From assembly GCA_910574455.1 (NCBI GenBank), contig CAJSYZ010000005.1:2108001-2172000 (forward strand): a stretch of 64,000 bases of DNA, in the 5' to 3' direction. Of this stretch, positions 14,547 through 25,599 are shown piece by piece; positions within the stretch are counted from its first letter, which is position 1; the number at the start of each line of letters is the position of its first letter. A program made the position numbers and the translations under genes. The notes beneath the pieces are model-generated. The model did no database searches and was not told the origin of the DNA. It saw nothing but the letters and a program-made list of their open reading frames with translations. This stretch comes from Trichaptum fuscoviolaceum. Taxonomy: Eukaryota > Basidiomycota > Agaricomycetes > Hymenochaetales > Trichaptaceae.

Positions 14547-16311
14547 CTATGATTCCATCCCTTTCTTCATATTTTCGAACTGGCTTCCCTCGTACCGTAG
14601 CCAATTGGGGGTCTGGTCCAGATTGCCCATAGCCTCTTTCACGACTTGAACTAAACTCCTCCCAGGCTGGGGCACTTTGCCCTCACCACCTTCCATCCCC
14701 TCACGATTGGTCCCTTTGTCACCGCTCAGCTCCCAAAACATGCTTCCCCCAAGCCCCTCTTTCCGAATCCAATCGCCCTTCCACCTTCCCACTTCTTCGG
14801 AATCAAAACTGACCATCTCCTTCTTTTGATAATCATATGCCCAAGATGCCAAAGCTTTGTCGTCGCGGTGGACATACGAACCGGGGAGGGGCAAGGCTCG
14901 GTAGTCGTACACACCAGCCTCCCAAGACCCGGGCCCTATCCCAGAGAACGACGATCCTGGTCCTTGCGTGTTCATAAAGCTTCGACCATATAACGGGATT
15001 CCTAAGATGAGCTTATGTTTCGCTACACCCTTCGAGTGATACCAAGCGACGGCATCAGCCGAGTTTATGGGCGGGCCATACACATTTGCCTGGTGATTTG
15101 CGATTGAGTCCCAGGATCCCGCTGTGTAGAACGGGGCGCAATGTGTCAGCTGTTATATTCTGCGCTACAGACAACTCACAATAGTCATAGGCCATCAGAT
15201 TCCAGAAGTCAAGATAACTGTCCATTTCGGTAATGTGCAGTTTTTTGTAGTTATCTGGTCCACAAGGTGCTGCAATCTTAAAAAGGAATCGAATGATTTA
15301 CTATTCACGCGAGAACATACAATGCAAACCAACCGTTAGCAAGAATTTGTAATCAGAACCTTTCTTCGCTGCATGCGCATCGAGACCCGCTCTCAGCTCT
15401 TTCAGAAGTTCAACGTAGCCCTTGGCTTGCTCGTTGTTTCCTGGATATTCGTAATCAATATCCAAACCATCTACACCGTAGTCTTCAAGAAGCTTAATGG
15501 AGCTTTCAACGAATCGAGCACGATGTGTTGGGGAGACGACAACAGGGTGAAATGACGGAGAATATGTCCATCCGCCGATAGACAAGAGTACTTTTAAATG
15601 CCGGTGCTCCTTCTTCAACTTGTAGATTGCTTTGAAGTTGCCGTAAAGATTATTCCCAGAATCATTCCAGGAGTCACCTGGGTAGTGTATGTCTTTGTCT
15701 GCCCATACATCTGAGAGATGGACTTCTCCCGAATCAGGACGCAGATTGGCAAATGCGTAGAGTATGTGTCTGAAAATGTCCAAGGCTTGTGAGTTGTAAA
15801 TTGACAAGATAATCATTCTATCCAATGCTCACGTCAAGTCCTGTACAGGAATGAGCGACGGGGGAAACTTTCTTCCGTATATTCCCCTAGCTTACATGAG
15901 GAAAGACAACGTGATATATCCTCGTAGTTCAGCTCACCAGTTCACGAAACTGTTGACATCCACAAGACCCGTAGGTTAGACCTGCTTCATCAATAAGCTA
16001 TACACGCACTATCCGACACTAAGTTTCTCATGCATTATGTCTCCTTCGCCTTTCTCGGTTCCTTCGGTCGCCGGTTGGGACACTGTTACGGTTTCTATTC
16101 CACTGTCGGTGCCGTGGTTGGGAGAACTGGAGGAATGGGCAGTCCACCACGACTTGCAGAGTAGACTGAGAACAATTAACGAGAAGACAGAAACAAGTGT
16201 AAGCTTTAGTCTCCTCTGTCGATGAGTGTTCTTGGTATTGTCAGGAGGAAGAGTGTTCGTAGAGACATCCCCTTCGTCCGCAGTGGGGACGAGTTCGTAC
16301 GCAGCAGACAT
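14547..16311 (-). CDS. GH18 chitinase with N-terminal membrane anchor
   Basis: Endochitinase of the fungal/bacterial class. ATG 16311 starts MSAAYELVPTADEGD, a hydrophilic stretch of about 40 residues. A Lys/Arg-rich patch (RQRRLKLT) and one hydrophobic segment (LVSVFSLIVLSLLCKSWW) follow, then a Ser/Thr-rich linker: type II membrane topology. Splicing GTGCGT...CAACAG joins KLSVG to YFVNW, and a second intron yields YFVNWGIYGRKFPPS, the canonical start of the barrel. Next come HILYAFANL, LLSIGGWTYSPSFHP and the catalytic DGLDIDYEYPG (D-x-x-D-x-D-x-E; the Glu is the acid), GIPLYGRSF, and the terminal barrel GGSMFWELSGD. There is no chitin-binding module. The domain is complete. It should hydrolyse wall chitin at the cell surface or in the secretory route. 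The ATG was chosen because upstream in-frame codons lack ATG. Confidence 0.9.
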
Positions 16312-16519
16312 GATCAAGAAGCCATGACGTAACGCCAAAAAGAGAAGTTATATAACCTTTAGCGCTTACATAAGGATATCATGGAGTACACAAGATAAAT
16401 GGATGTTTCTACTTGTACAGACACTACTGGACAAATAACAATGAAGAGTAAGAAAGAGAGCTATACACGTAGAGATGTACAAACAATATGAATACAACAC
16501 AGGAACCGACCGAGATGCC

Positions 16520-19118
16520 TTACAGCAACTTTGTGATCACACCCAGACCCTGAATTCGGCATGGAAGAAATTAGCACGCCGCAAAGTCAAAATCGCGAAG
16601 GATTTACCTTTGTCTTTCCCTCTCGAAAGAGAAGCTTCATGCCTACTTTGACGAATTCAGGGTGGGAAATAAATTCAAACTCGACCAAAGCCCTGTCGCC
16701 TGTCCGAAGTACACCTTGCGGATTGTCCATTCCAACAATCCGCACAGTTTGACGAACCGCCTGCAACAAAAGTAATGAGGAGAAGCTTTCATGGGCATAT
16801 AAATGAGTGTACTCCGCAATGCAACATAGCCTAACGTAACGACGTGAGAAAGATATACACATTAAACCATTGAATCGAGCTTACCTGGTAGCCTTTCTGT
16901 AGGGTTGTATTATGACTACACATAATGAGGTTCAAGGAGGTCATTAAATGTTACACTAAGAAACTTACTAGAGTATGAGAACTTGTCCAATAAAATTACT
17001 AGTTGCTAAGGAGGATAAATTATTCAGAAAGAGTGAGAGGAACAAACCGAGCATGTTCACGCACCTTTAGGAGGCGTTTCGGTCTTGGCAACAATCACCA
17101 TGCCCTTTCGAACAGCCGAACGACGGACACGCTTGAGAGCAAGCGATACACATTGTCCGGCATCGGCGGTTGTAACAGACGCCCTGGCGAAAATGCGGTT
17201 CAAGTCGTGATGAGAATTAAAATGCTTCGGACAACCAACCTTTTGCGTTGTATGCTCTTTACGGCCGTTGTGTGCCAGTTTCCATTCGAATCGGGGCCCA
17301 GATATATTGGGTCTCCGGCTTTGATGTGTCCCGAGTTCAATATACCATTCACTACAGTGCCTACATATGGTACAGACCATACTTCGGTTATAGAATACTA
17401 ACATAGTGTTCAACAACGTCAGAATAATGAAATTTGAGTTGTCTCACCTCGAGAGGCTGATCAGAAGCGAATTTGTCGCTGTCACCTTCGCTAGAGGGCA
17501 ACAGGTTAAGGAAAGTGCGGACAAGATCAAGGCCCTGGCCGGTCACGTTGGATACCTGGAAAATCGGGCATAATCTGGATGGTACACGTAAATCTCCTGC
17601 AACAATGCGCAATGAGTGTACAGCTAGTGTAGACTTACCGCTCTTTCGCAAACACCTGCGAAAGCTCGACTGCGGTCTCCATCGATTTGACAAATACAGG
17701 GTTCTTGCGGCAACCTGGACTCTTCAATATCTTCACCACTTGCCTGACGGTCTCCGCAAGCACGTTAGGAGGAGTCATGTCAATCTAGAAATACGATGAG
17801 GGGTTGATGGAGCCTTCAGGAAAGGGTTCAAAACCTTAGTGATGCAGACAACAACCGGAACGTTGAGTGCAAGAGAAATTGCAAGGTGTTCTTTGGACAT
17901 GCCGATCAGACCAGCATTGGCTCCAACCATCAATATCACACAGGAAGGAGCCCCAGATGTAAGACCATACAGTGTGGTCTTCAAATATTTCTCGTGCCCC
18001 GCAAGGTCTTGTTCGGAAAGAATCAGGCGAGGTGTTCGATAACATATGTTCGGCTACAAACATACCGATAAAGGAGACAACCTTTGCGGCCTTCACAGTG
18101 ATTTCGTCCCAGCTGAGTTTCTCCCTTCGTATTACATCCATATCTTGGGATACATGAGAAGCCGGCAGTATTGGCTCACCCGTAGGGGCAAAGCCTAATA
18201 TCTATGCGGTTTAGAGAAATTGAACTCCACTTTGAAGCTGATAATGAGATGATTCTCACCTCCATACCGACGCTAGACGTTCTTCCGGTTTCCAGTTCAT
18301 GCTTGTGTCGAAATAGACCAACTCGTGCTCGACCTCTGCCGTCATCCAAGCCACCTGGCAAGTAGTTTAAGCCTTGGCAATAGCAAAACTGCGTTGTAGC
18401 CTCACCCCTCGTCAGGACGCCCAGCGTCGTTGACTTTCCACTGTCCACATTCCCTACAACCGCACATCGTACTTCCGGAGTAGAAGCGACGCTCGGCGGA
18501 GGAAGCCGAAGAAGCAAAGCAGTCCGAAGCTGAGAGCTTGTGAATGGATACAGCACAGACACCTAAAATCCGATACTCAATTATACAAGGTTGGAAGACA
18601 GCCACGGTATGCACACCTTCCCGCCGACCTCCTCTACTAGTCTCGTCACTTCAGTACACATTTGCGCCAGTTCTTGCTCGGTCCGAGGCGTTCCTATCCA
18701 TCCATCCGCACTCGTCGAGGCATCTGCAGCGAAGAGCGAGGCATTGGAAGGATGGGAACCTAGACGTAAGATGTATTCGCCTTTGTGACGTGTTAAGAAC
18801 CCAGCCAGAATATCCCGGGCGTGTTCACCGTCTGCATCTTTCTCCGAAAGTAACAATTCCTGTAATTCCGAATGTGTTGTTTAGACGTACTGATCAGGCG
18901 GATTCACGTTGAGTCCTCACCTGTAAGTTGCCTTCATCTTCCGGATCATCCTCCGTAATCACTTTTCCATTGCTGTTCGAGACAGCTACTAGGTCGTCGG
19001 CTGGATTCTTGTTTTCTTTCTCCTTCTCGGCCTGAACTGAACTGTGCGCTCGTTGCTTCGCCACCTCTTTGGTGTGTATCTCGTCTATTTCGTTCTGAAA
19101 GCTTCGTAATGTCGTCAT
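16520..19118 (-). CDS. GTPBP1/GTPBP2-type translational GTPase
   Basis: GTPase of the elongation-factor superfamily; relatives have been linked to mRNA turnover and ribosome quality control. ATG 19118 begins [20 protein letters not shown] with an acidic/basic N-terminal extension. Motifs after splicing: G1 [11 protein letters not shown], a G3 region with conserved lead [32 protein letters not shown]4-like VVVCITKID, then beta-barrel segments [16 protein letters not shown] and [18 protein letters not shown] final intron (GTAAAT...TTCAG) joins GKTK to [13 protein letters not shown], which matches the usual GTPBP1 ending and fixes the stop at 16520. About nine introns. The gene is divergent from spo11 across a 475-base gap. 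Confidence 0.87.
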
Positions 19119-19593
19119 GATGTTTCTCTTAAGTCATGCGCTCCGGGGATCTGGCAAGCAAGTGAGATGGTATGTAGTTGGTACCAGGTGTTAAGCCATT
19201 GCAATGCGGCATTTAAGCAGACACGTTCGAGTCACCCTGCGTCACCAATGAGTCACATCATTGTCAGCCTCAGACCTTGAGAAGTCGCAGGCTCCCACTC
19301 TGTTATATGTATACTCTTTTCCTCTGTACTGGAAAGACTGCATCGATCACCTTTCAGAGTCATTACGAGTCATGTCTTAAAAGAGATATCGTTATTACAC
19401 ATAAGCTCTATTGAACGTCGTATCAATTTGAACTTCCCTCGGCTAATACCCTCAATTTCAAGCTCCGATAGATCGACTGTTCCTCCGCTTCGCAGTGCCA
19501 GTGCATGGTTCATAATCGTTCTTCTTACACTCTCATCACCTTCTTCAGACTCGCCCCTCTGAGACTACTGTCCTTTCCACTATCTCTCTCAAA
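19119..19593. promoter_or_regulatory. shared bidirectional promoter region (GTPBP1-like / spo11)
   Basis: The two start codons face away from each other across 475 bases, so both promoters must lie here. The spo11 side has C/T-rich tracts (about 19520-19590) before its ATG. There are repeated GAGTCA/TGAGTCA-like words near 19229-19260 and 19357-19370. These resemble bZIP sites, but I cannot show they are used. Confidence 0.5.
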
Positions 19594-21731
19594 ATGCTTC
19601 TGGAGATGACAAACAAGCTCCGTGTGTATGAAGAAGCTCCCTTCAAGGTGGGCTGCAATAATCCTGAAGCGCAATATAGTCCTGTAATCGAGGGTATCGA
19701 TGAAAATACGGGGGACGTGGAAGAAGCCACAGAGTCTGACGAAATTGACAGCGACGGAGAGGACGAGACAACAATCCGGAAGTTGGTGCTGGATTTGGTA
19801 CTATTATTGATCAACTTTGACTTCCTGGATTACATCTAGTGATCTCGCTGTGCAGGGCATGGAAAGCCTAGCGCTTTCTTTTATGACACAACTCGTAAAA
19901 GCCATCTCACTGAAAAGTCCGGAGACTCAGGATGATGATAGTCAAAAGACATTGGTCGCCAAGTCGTCTCTAACTAAAAGAAGGATTGTTCTAGAACTAG
20001 CGGATCGGAATAAGGCGAAAGGCAGCGATGGGTATGCATCTCAGTCTATATACCTTCCATGGTCTTTGTTCACTGGAGCAACAGAAGAAAACCGGTCAGA
20101 CATCTTCAATATCCTCGAAACTCAGTTAATCCATCTGCGAAGTCCATGGGTAAGTCTGCCGACTACCCCCTCCTTCACGTTTTAATTGATCCACAGCTCA
20201 ATTCTTCCGAGTGATTGATATCGCCCATGACGCCTCCCTCAGTCGCTGCGCGATGACAAAACGGTGTGACACTACAATCTCTTCTAACCACGATAGGGTT
20301 TTACCATTGCTATCCATCAGGGACCTGTATTACAGAGACGTCTCAGTATTCGGTACGCAGAGTATCGTGAACCACGTGAATTTAACATACTCTGTTTCTC
20401 GGGGACCACTAATTAAAGTGTGTTCTGAAGTGGGTCGATGACATAGCGGCTACCTTGTCTTTAAGTAGGGCCGACCTTGGAATAGTGCGTATATGCGCCC
20501 TTCTTAGTCCTACTGACTCATCTGCAAGTCAATAACACTAGAGGGCATCTCCGAAAGGACTTTTCTGCGGCGCTGGTCTGACTATCCACTTTCACGATGG
20601 ATGTTCTGTCGGGGGAAATGATACAGAGGTAATTTGATCTCTATATGACATCTAACATCATAGTTCTGGGAGTTAATCTGTCTTCAGGCTTCTCTCATCC
20701 CAGTCACAGAAGATATAGCACGCTTTGAATTGAGTGGAGAAATCTCTTGGATTCTGATTGTTGAGAAAGAAGTCTGGACGCTTAAATCTCGCAGACGCTA
20801 TTGTAGTCTAATCTATGGAGTCTAGGCAGTCTTCCAAACTCTATGCTCAGCTTCAATAACCTGCCATCCCTCTTTTCCAGGTCCTGGTATTCTGCTTACT
20901 GTGAAGAAACTTTGTTTACTTGATTGCACTAGTGATGAATGTGTCTACTTCTAGGGAAAGGGTTATCCTGATGTTGCAACGAGACAAATCGTCAAGACAT
21001 TTTCAGACAATTTGCCAGAAGAGTACTTATATTATTACCGACGAAGCTTCATCTGACGATATTTGATTCGCTTTTTCGATTGATCTTCCTCCTCCGAACC
21101 CAATACAGTGTCCCTATCCTCGTCCTCGTTGACGCAGATGCGTATGGACTTGACATCGCGTCCGTCTATAAGTTTGGAAGCTTAGCAATGGAACACGAGA
21201 GTGGTACATTGGCAGCTCATAGGGTGGGATGGATCGGCGTTTCTTGCGCCGAGGTAGTAAGGTCGGTGTTCTCGTTATGTTTTCGTGAGTTTCACGCTAA
21301 ATGAGATCGGCGTAGAATGGGCCTCGACCGCGATGCTTTATTGCCCATTACAGAGCACGATCAACGTAAAGTAAGAGTCCCAGGTGTCTTTGCTTTAATT
21401 GATGATCGATTCAAACATTTGTTACCAGGCTTTAGCGATGCTTCGCTCAGACAGGTACATCCCGGGCAAGTGGAGGTAAGGCTACCTTATACCCGCTTGC
21501 AAGTTACTAACCCGATATATCTTCTCCCTGGCAAGGCGAGAACTTATGCATATGTTGCATACGCGTAGGAAGGCTGAAATCGAAGTTCTCTCTTCGTTGC
21601 TTTCACCGAGGAACACCGAAGAACTTGAACAATATGAATTCAGAAGCAAAAGGCAAAAAACGTTGTCCTCCACTCCTTTAGTCCATTATATTACAAACTC
21701 TATTAATCTTGTCCTGGAAGGATCTGCGTAG
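19594..21731 (+). CDS. spo11: Spo11 meiotic DNA double-strand-break transesterase
   Basis: Topoisomerase VI A-like protein that makes the breaks starting meiotic recombination. I followed every junction: E1 19594-19797, E2 19856-20031, E3 20085-20149, E4 20197-20263, then eight or so more small exons to TAG 21731. The spliced frame reads RRIVLELADRNK, SAKSMAQFFRVIDIAHDA, LPLLSIRDLYYRDVSVFGTQ (the active Tyr lies in this DLYYRD block), WVDDIAATLSLSRADLGI, RASPKGLFCGAGL, PVTEDIARFELSGEISWILI, VEKEAVFQTLC, GKGYPDVATR, VPILVLVDADAYGLDI (Toprim acidic pair), MGLDRDALLPITEHDQRK and HMLHTRRKAEIEVL. The frame is complete with no break. The Toprim motif is DADAYG where most relatives have DxDPxG, so the Pro is replaced by Ala. 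An acidic Glu/Asp-rich segment sits near the N-terminus. Expression is probably meiosis-specific, as known for the family. Confidence 0.92.
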
Positions 21732-21894
21732 AATACGAGAGTCTGTATACATTCCATCGTTGTATCTAGATATCTCAATGTAGAGGGAAAATATGACACA
21801 AAGCAAACTGTCCATAATCGTCGACGATATAATTAACAAAAGGTTGCTAGGCGTGCAGTCGATACATTTTAAGGAAGACAAGGAAGGTGCGAAG

Positions 21895-22884
21895 CTATTC
21901 TCTGTATTGTGGCGGAGGCTCAAACGGATGTTCATCGATTACTGCAAGCCTTGATCCTGAAGATTCATGCGGACTTGACTCTTCCCCATTCTCCGCCATC
22001 CCGTAGTTCGCCTCCAGATCCTTCTGGTGCACGATCATGTCCTCGTGCAAGCTTGACGAATGAGAGAGTTGGGAGATAGACCGCGAAAGAGACGGATTGC
22101 CGTTAGCCAGCGTTGTGGGCGGAGGAACGTAGCTCAGCACTACCGAGTTTCGCTGGGCCATTGAGGGTGTCGCGTCGTCAATACCTAAAGGTGGTAGAGG
22201 CGGAAGGTCTCGAGGATGCGGATTCGGCAGGATTATGTGGCTGTCGATGCTTTCTGCTCTCTCGTGTTGCCCGTTTTCCTTGTTCAATCCCACCACTGCA
22301 CCTGCTCCGATGAGTGCAGTCGCGGCGGAGTCAGACACGGCCCTCAGTTCCTCGGTGCGTCGCATGGATGACTTCGAGTCGAGACTTTTCAGCTTCTTGT
22401 ACCGTTTTCGAAGGAAGGCGATGATAAAGTACATTATCAACAACAGCAGGACTGATAAATATGAGTCTAAAGTAATTGGGTACAGAGATTAAAGGACATA
22501 CGGATGCCAAGGACGATGCCCGTGATAGACCCTCCGCTAAGCTTATCTCCGTGTGTGTTGTTCAGAAGTGCCACAGATCTAGTCGCACCCGGACCCGATG
22601 TCGTCGTGGACCCAGTTGCTGAAACAGAGACACCTGTTGTTGTGCTACACCGAGAAGAGCTTGGATGGGCTCTGCTACTTGTGCTGCTACTATCGCTGTC
22701 ACTGTCACTGTCGTTATCACTATCACTATCGCCATGTATTCCTCCATCGCTATTACTGGCTCTAGTGGGTGGTCAGCTTCCTAGCTATAAATCAAGGAGA
22801 AGAGGTCACTCACAAATGACACTGCGCCTGAGCTTTCATCGCTAGGAAATTCAGGATGATGTTCCATAGAGGCAATATCCACAT
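21895..22884 (-). CDS. secreted-type single-pass membrane protein with Ser/Asp repeat ectodomain
   Basis: Start ATG 22884 encodes a signal peptide (MWILPLWNIILNFLAMKAQA). An intron (GTGAGT...CACTAG) leads into a short ectodomain rich in Ser, Asp and Thr, with a run of alternating Ser-Asp (SDSDNDSDSDSDSSSTSS), then TTTGVSVSATGSTTT. After NNTHGDKLSGGSITGIVLGI a hydrophobic segment continues across an intron into LLLIMYFIIAFLRKRYKKLK, the transmembrane helix and its basic stop. The cytosolic tail of about 160 residues is Pro/Ser-rich (HPRDLPPLPPLGI, PFEPPPQYRE). No catalytic domain is visible. The architecture resembles wall-stress sensor-like or other Ser-rich membrane proteins abundant in Agaricomycetes. 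The function is unknown. An alternative ATG in another frame (at about 22857) would lose the signal peptide and does not splice in frame. Confidence 0.7.
22690..22733 (-). repeat. Ser-Asp codon repeat
   Basis: A degenerate 6-base repeat (GATAGT/GACAGT on the minus strand) encodes the alternating Ser-Asp run in the ectodomain of the membrane protein at 21895-22884. Confidence 0.8.
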
Positions 22885-23740
22885 CAACCTATCGTCCCTG
22901 GCTACGACCATCATCCCTCGATCAGTCTGAAAGGACGGAGAAGGATCGATATCGACAAGACTCTGACTTAGGTTCCGACGTCCAAGTGCTTGAATATATA
23001 GTCAATCTAATGTTAGAGCTTGGGAACGCTTGGCCACGGAGGTCGATTTGACTGCACTCTGATACGGCGTCCGCAGTTCTTATATAGCTTCTTTATGATG
23101 TTCGTCAGCCTTAAGGCATTGTCAAGCTTCAGGAAACAGATCCCGCGGGAATAATCGAGGAGGGCGATGCAGCAAGTGATATCCGCAGCACGAAACCTTG
23201 CTTCCTATGTGTACCAAGTCCTTTAAGTATCCAGAAATGATAGTTCCCAGGCGCTATTGGAGACGAACAGTGTGCGGGAAGAAGAAAAAAACACAGCTTC
23301 TAGACAGCGAATGTCCGCACAATGTCCGCTTTGTTGAAAGCTAGTTGGATTAACCAGTGGTGCCGAACATTGTGAACCATCGTAACCTTTCAACGTCAAG
23401 CAGAAGTACGCCAGAAGTTTGCTGTATATCCCGGGACTGGAGATAGGATGGAGAAAGGAAAGTCACACGCCAAGATGTCTCCTAAGGCAGCCCACACCAC
23501 AACCGCGAGAACAGGCAAATACTTTGATCATCATGAGATGATGTGAACTTCTGAAGGTCATGGATTTGTCACTTTCTGGAAGAGCAAGCACTCAAGCACG
23601 TGCCGAGTGAAGCCGAAAGTCACCACATCGACGAGATCATCCTGTCATACGCATTGCAAAGAATCAGATAAAACGTTATACAAAGTACAAGATACATATC
23701 TAAACAAAGGGAGAAGAAACAAGTATCCTTGTCTCACAGA
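22885..23740. promoter_or_regulatory. long upstream region of the Ser/Asp-rich membrane protein gene
   Basis: An 856-base head-to-tail gap between two minus-strand genes. No supported coding exon or RNA gene is seen. It includes the carbamoyl-phosphate synthase 3' region at its right end. Confidence 0.4.
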
Positions 23741-25167
23741 TCATGCTGCAACGGCAATCGGTCGTGGGCTTGCCAGCGTCTCCATACCCACTACGTGTTC
23801 CAACTCAGACTCCTCGCCTATCGAACGTCGGAGTAGATCTGCACGACATTCAGCAACAAAATCTGAGAACATCTATGTCATAACCGATTAGCATGTGGAC
23901 AAATAACATATTAGCTTGAATACTGACCTCAATCGTGTCCAGAGGACCTCCAGCGGACTCAGGATGGAATTGCACACCCCAGATCTTCTTGCCAGAATCT
24001 GCCGTCGACTTGATCCCCTCCACAGAAGAATCATTACAGTTGATGAAGAACGGTTCCCATCCGGCAGGGAACGGATCTTGCAATTTGAGAGCGTACTGGT
24101 GGTTCTGACTCGTAACGTATACTCGGCCAGCCTTGATAGAGCCCGAGGATGCGAGGGCAAGCACAGGTTGGTTGTGTCCACGATTACCAAACGTCATACG
24201 ATACGCATCGAGTCCAGCAGCAATGCCAATGACTTGGTGGCCCATACAGATGCCAAAGATAGGTCTGTCCCACTCGTCCATTGTCTTTCGTAGATGGCGA
24301 GCGGCTTCCGTGCATTTTTTCGGGTCACCCGGACCGTTTGTGAGGAATAGTCCGTCAAATTCATCGCGAACTTGGTTGAAGTCAAAGTTCCACGGCAGAA
24401 CTGTGATTGCAGCGTTGCGGCGGACGAGCGAGCGCAAGATATTTGCTTTCACACCGAAGTCCAGGACTGCAATTTTCACATCGCCTGTTGGATTTAGAAC
24501 GTAGGGAATTTTTGTTGATATTTGATCGACGAGGTTCTCTGCGCTCGGATCCCAATATTCGTTCTCTGCTGGTGGAGGGGCAAGTATGTCATCACCCACA
24601 GCAAGCCGGCCTAGAGTGGTTCCTTGATTCCGAAGAATAGTCGTGATAGCTCGAGTGTCAACCCCAGTGATACCGGGTATGTCATGGCGCATACACCAAG
24701 AGGAGAGTGACTCGACTGCAGTATAATGAGAGTACTTCTCGGCCAAATCCGCCACCACAACACCAGAGCATTGGATTTTCTTCGACTCCAACACCATTCC
24801 AACATCACGAGCGTCCTTGGGGGCGGAGTTGAGAGGTACGCCGTAATTGCCTATCAGTGGAGTAGTGAAAACGAGGATCTGACCTCGATACGACGGGTCT
24901 GTCATAGACTCCGTGTCTAATCCAGTCAAAACCAAGAACATTGTATTGAATATAGTGAAAGAGAGACTTACAAGAAGTGATGGAAGTTGAGAAGACAGTC
25001 TCTCCCCAGATACTGCGAGGAGCACCGAAAGCACGTCCTGTAAACGACTGACCAGTCTTCAGATGAAGCGCAGCTGGTATCGGCACATTCGCGTGTGTTG
25101 CAAAAGAGCGATAAAGGCGAGCGATACGAGGGACATGAGGAATTCGGGTAGCTGAACGTATGAACAT
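23741..25167 (-). CDS. cpa1: arginine-specific carbamoyl-phosphate synthase, small (glutaminase) subunit
   Basis: Releases ammonia from glutamine for carbamoyl phosphate made by the large subunit, in mitochondrial arginine synthesis. ATG 25167 begins MFIRSATRIPHVPRIARLYR, an Arg-rich, acid-free mitochondrial presequence. A first intron joins STSITS to YTESMTDPSYRGQILVF. The N-terminal CPSase domain continues with PLIGNYGVP and GITGVDTRAIT. The class I glutamine amidotransferase domain has VLDFGVKANILRSL, LTNGPGDP, the nucleophile elbow PIFGICMGHQVIG and the His/Glu pair in VQFHPESAGG. A last intron (GTCAGT...CATAG) gives TIEMFSDFVAECRADLLRRS and a tail ending SPRPIAVAA-stop at 23741. All catalytic residues are present. 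The arginine-pathway assignment is supported by the presequence and by an attenuator-type uORF ending 11 bases before the start codon. Confidence 0.95.
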
Positions 25168-25178
25168 TGTTTAACTGT

Positions 25179-25300
25179 TTAGTGGGCGAGGAGAGAAAAG
25201 ACGAGGTCGCTGAGATAACTATACGATTTCATATTAGTATGGTGTTAGAAGAAGAGTAAACAAAAACCTACTCGTCGCGTGTGTTCTGAGTAAAAATCAT
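25179..25300 (-). CDS. arginine attenuator peptide (AAP) upstream ORF, spliced, 22 codons
   Basis: On the minus strand an ATG at 25300 opens MIFTQNTRD and runs to a GT donor. Unspliced, it stops after ten codons. Removing a 53-base intron (25271-25219, GTAGGT...CTAAC...GTATAG) joins GA to T and gives DYLSDLVFSLLAH followed by TAA (25181-25179). In the Neurospora arg-2 and yeast CPA1 leaders, the attenuator peptide carries a DYLSD core at exactly the same distance (13 residues, counting the Asp) from its stop codon, and its Asp is needed for arginine-dependent ribosome stalling. The uORF ends 11 bases before the cpa1 start. By analogy, high arginine would stall the ribosome at the uORF stop and lower cpa1 translation. 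Core sequence, spacing and context are all seen here; regulation is inferred. Confidence 0.9.
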
Positions 25301-25599
25301 GTACTTGAGCGGATGCTCGAGCTTTTTGTACGAATTTGCCCAGCGGAGGACAGGCAGCGGAGGATAGTTGTGGTTGGGAACAAACAGTGAAAACTGAAAA
25401 TTTTCTACACATGAGGTCTATTTACGTCATAACTTGAATGAGTCGACCTCAGCCTCAGGGTCCTCATTTTTTCGTTTTCTCGGTTCAAAGACAGAAATGA
25501 TGAATTGTTATTTTCTAATTTAAAGCGACTATCTACATGTGTATATGCGTGAACTTGAAATAATTTACGATGCAGTTGCGATATGCTATTAAGAATGAA

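Noticed and set aside
7982..16311. CAZyme cluster formed by AA9 and chitinase
   Set aside because: A housekeeping translation ATPase lies between them and the enzymes act on different polymers; proximity looks incidental.
22504..22845. + strand frame with Leu-Ser repeats
   Set aside because: It is the antisense shadow of the Ser-Asp repeat in the minus-strand membrane-protein gene.
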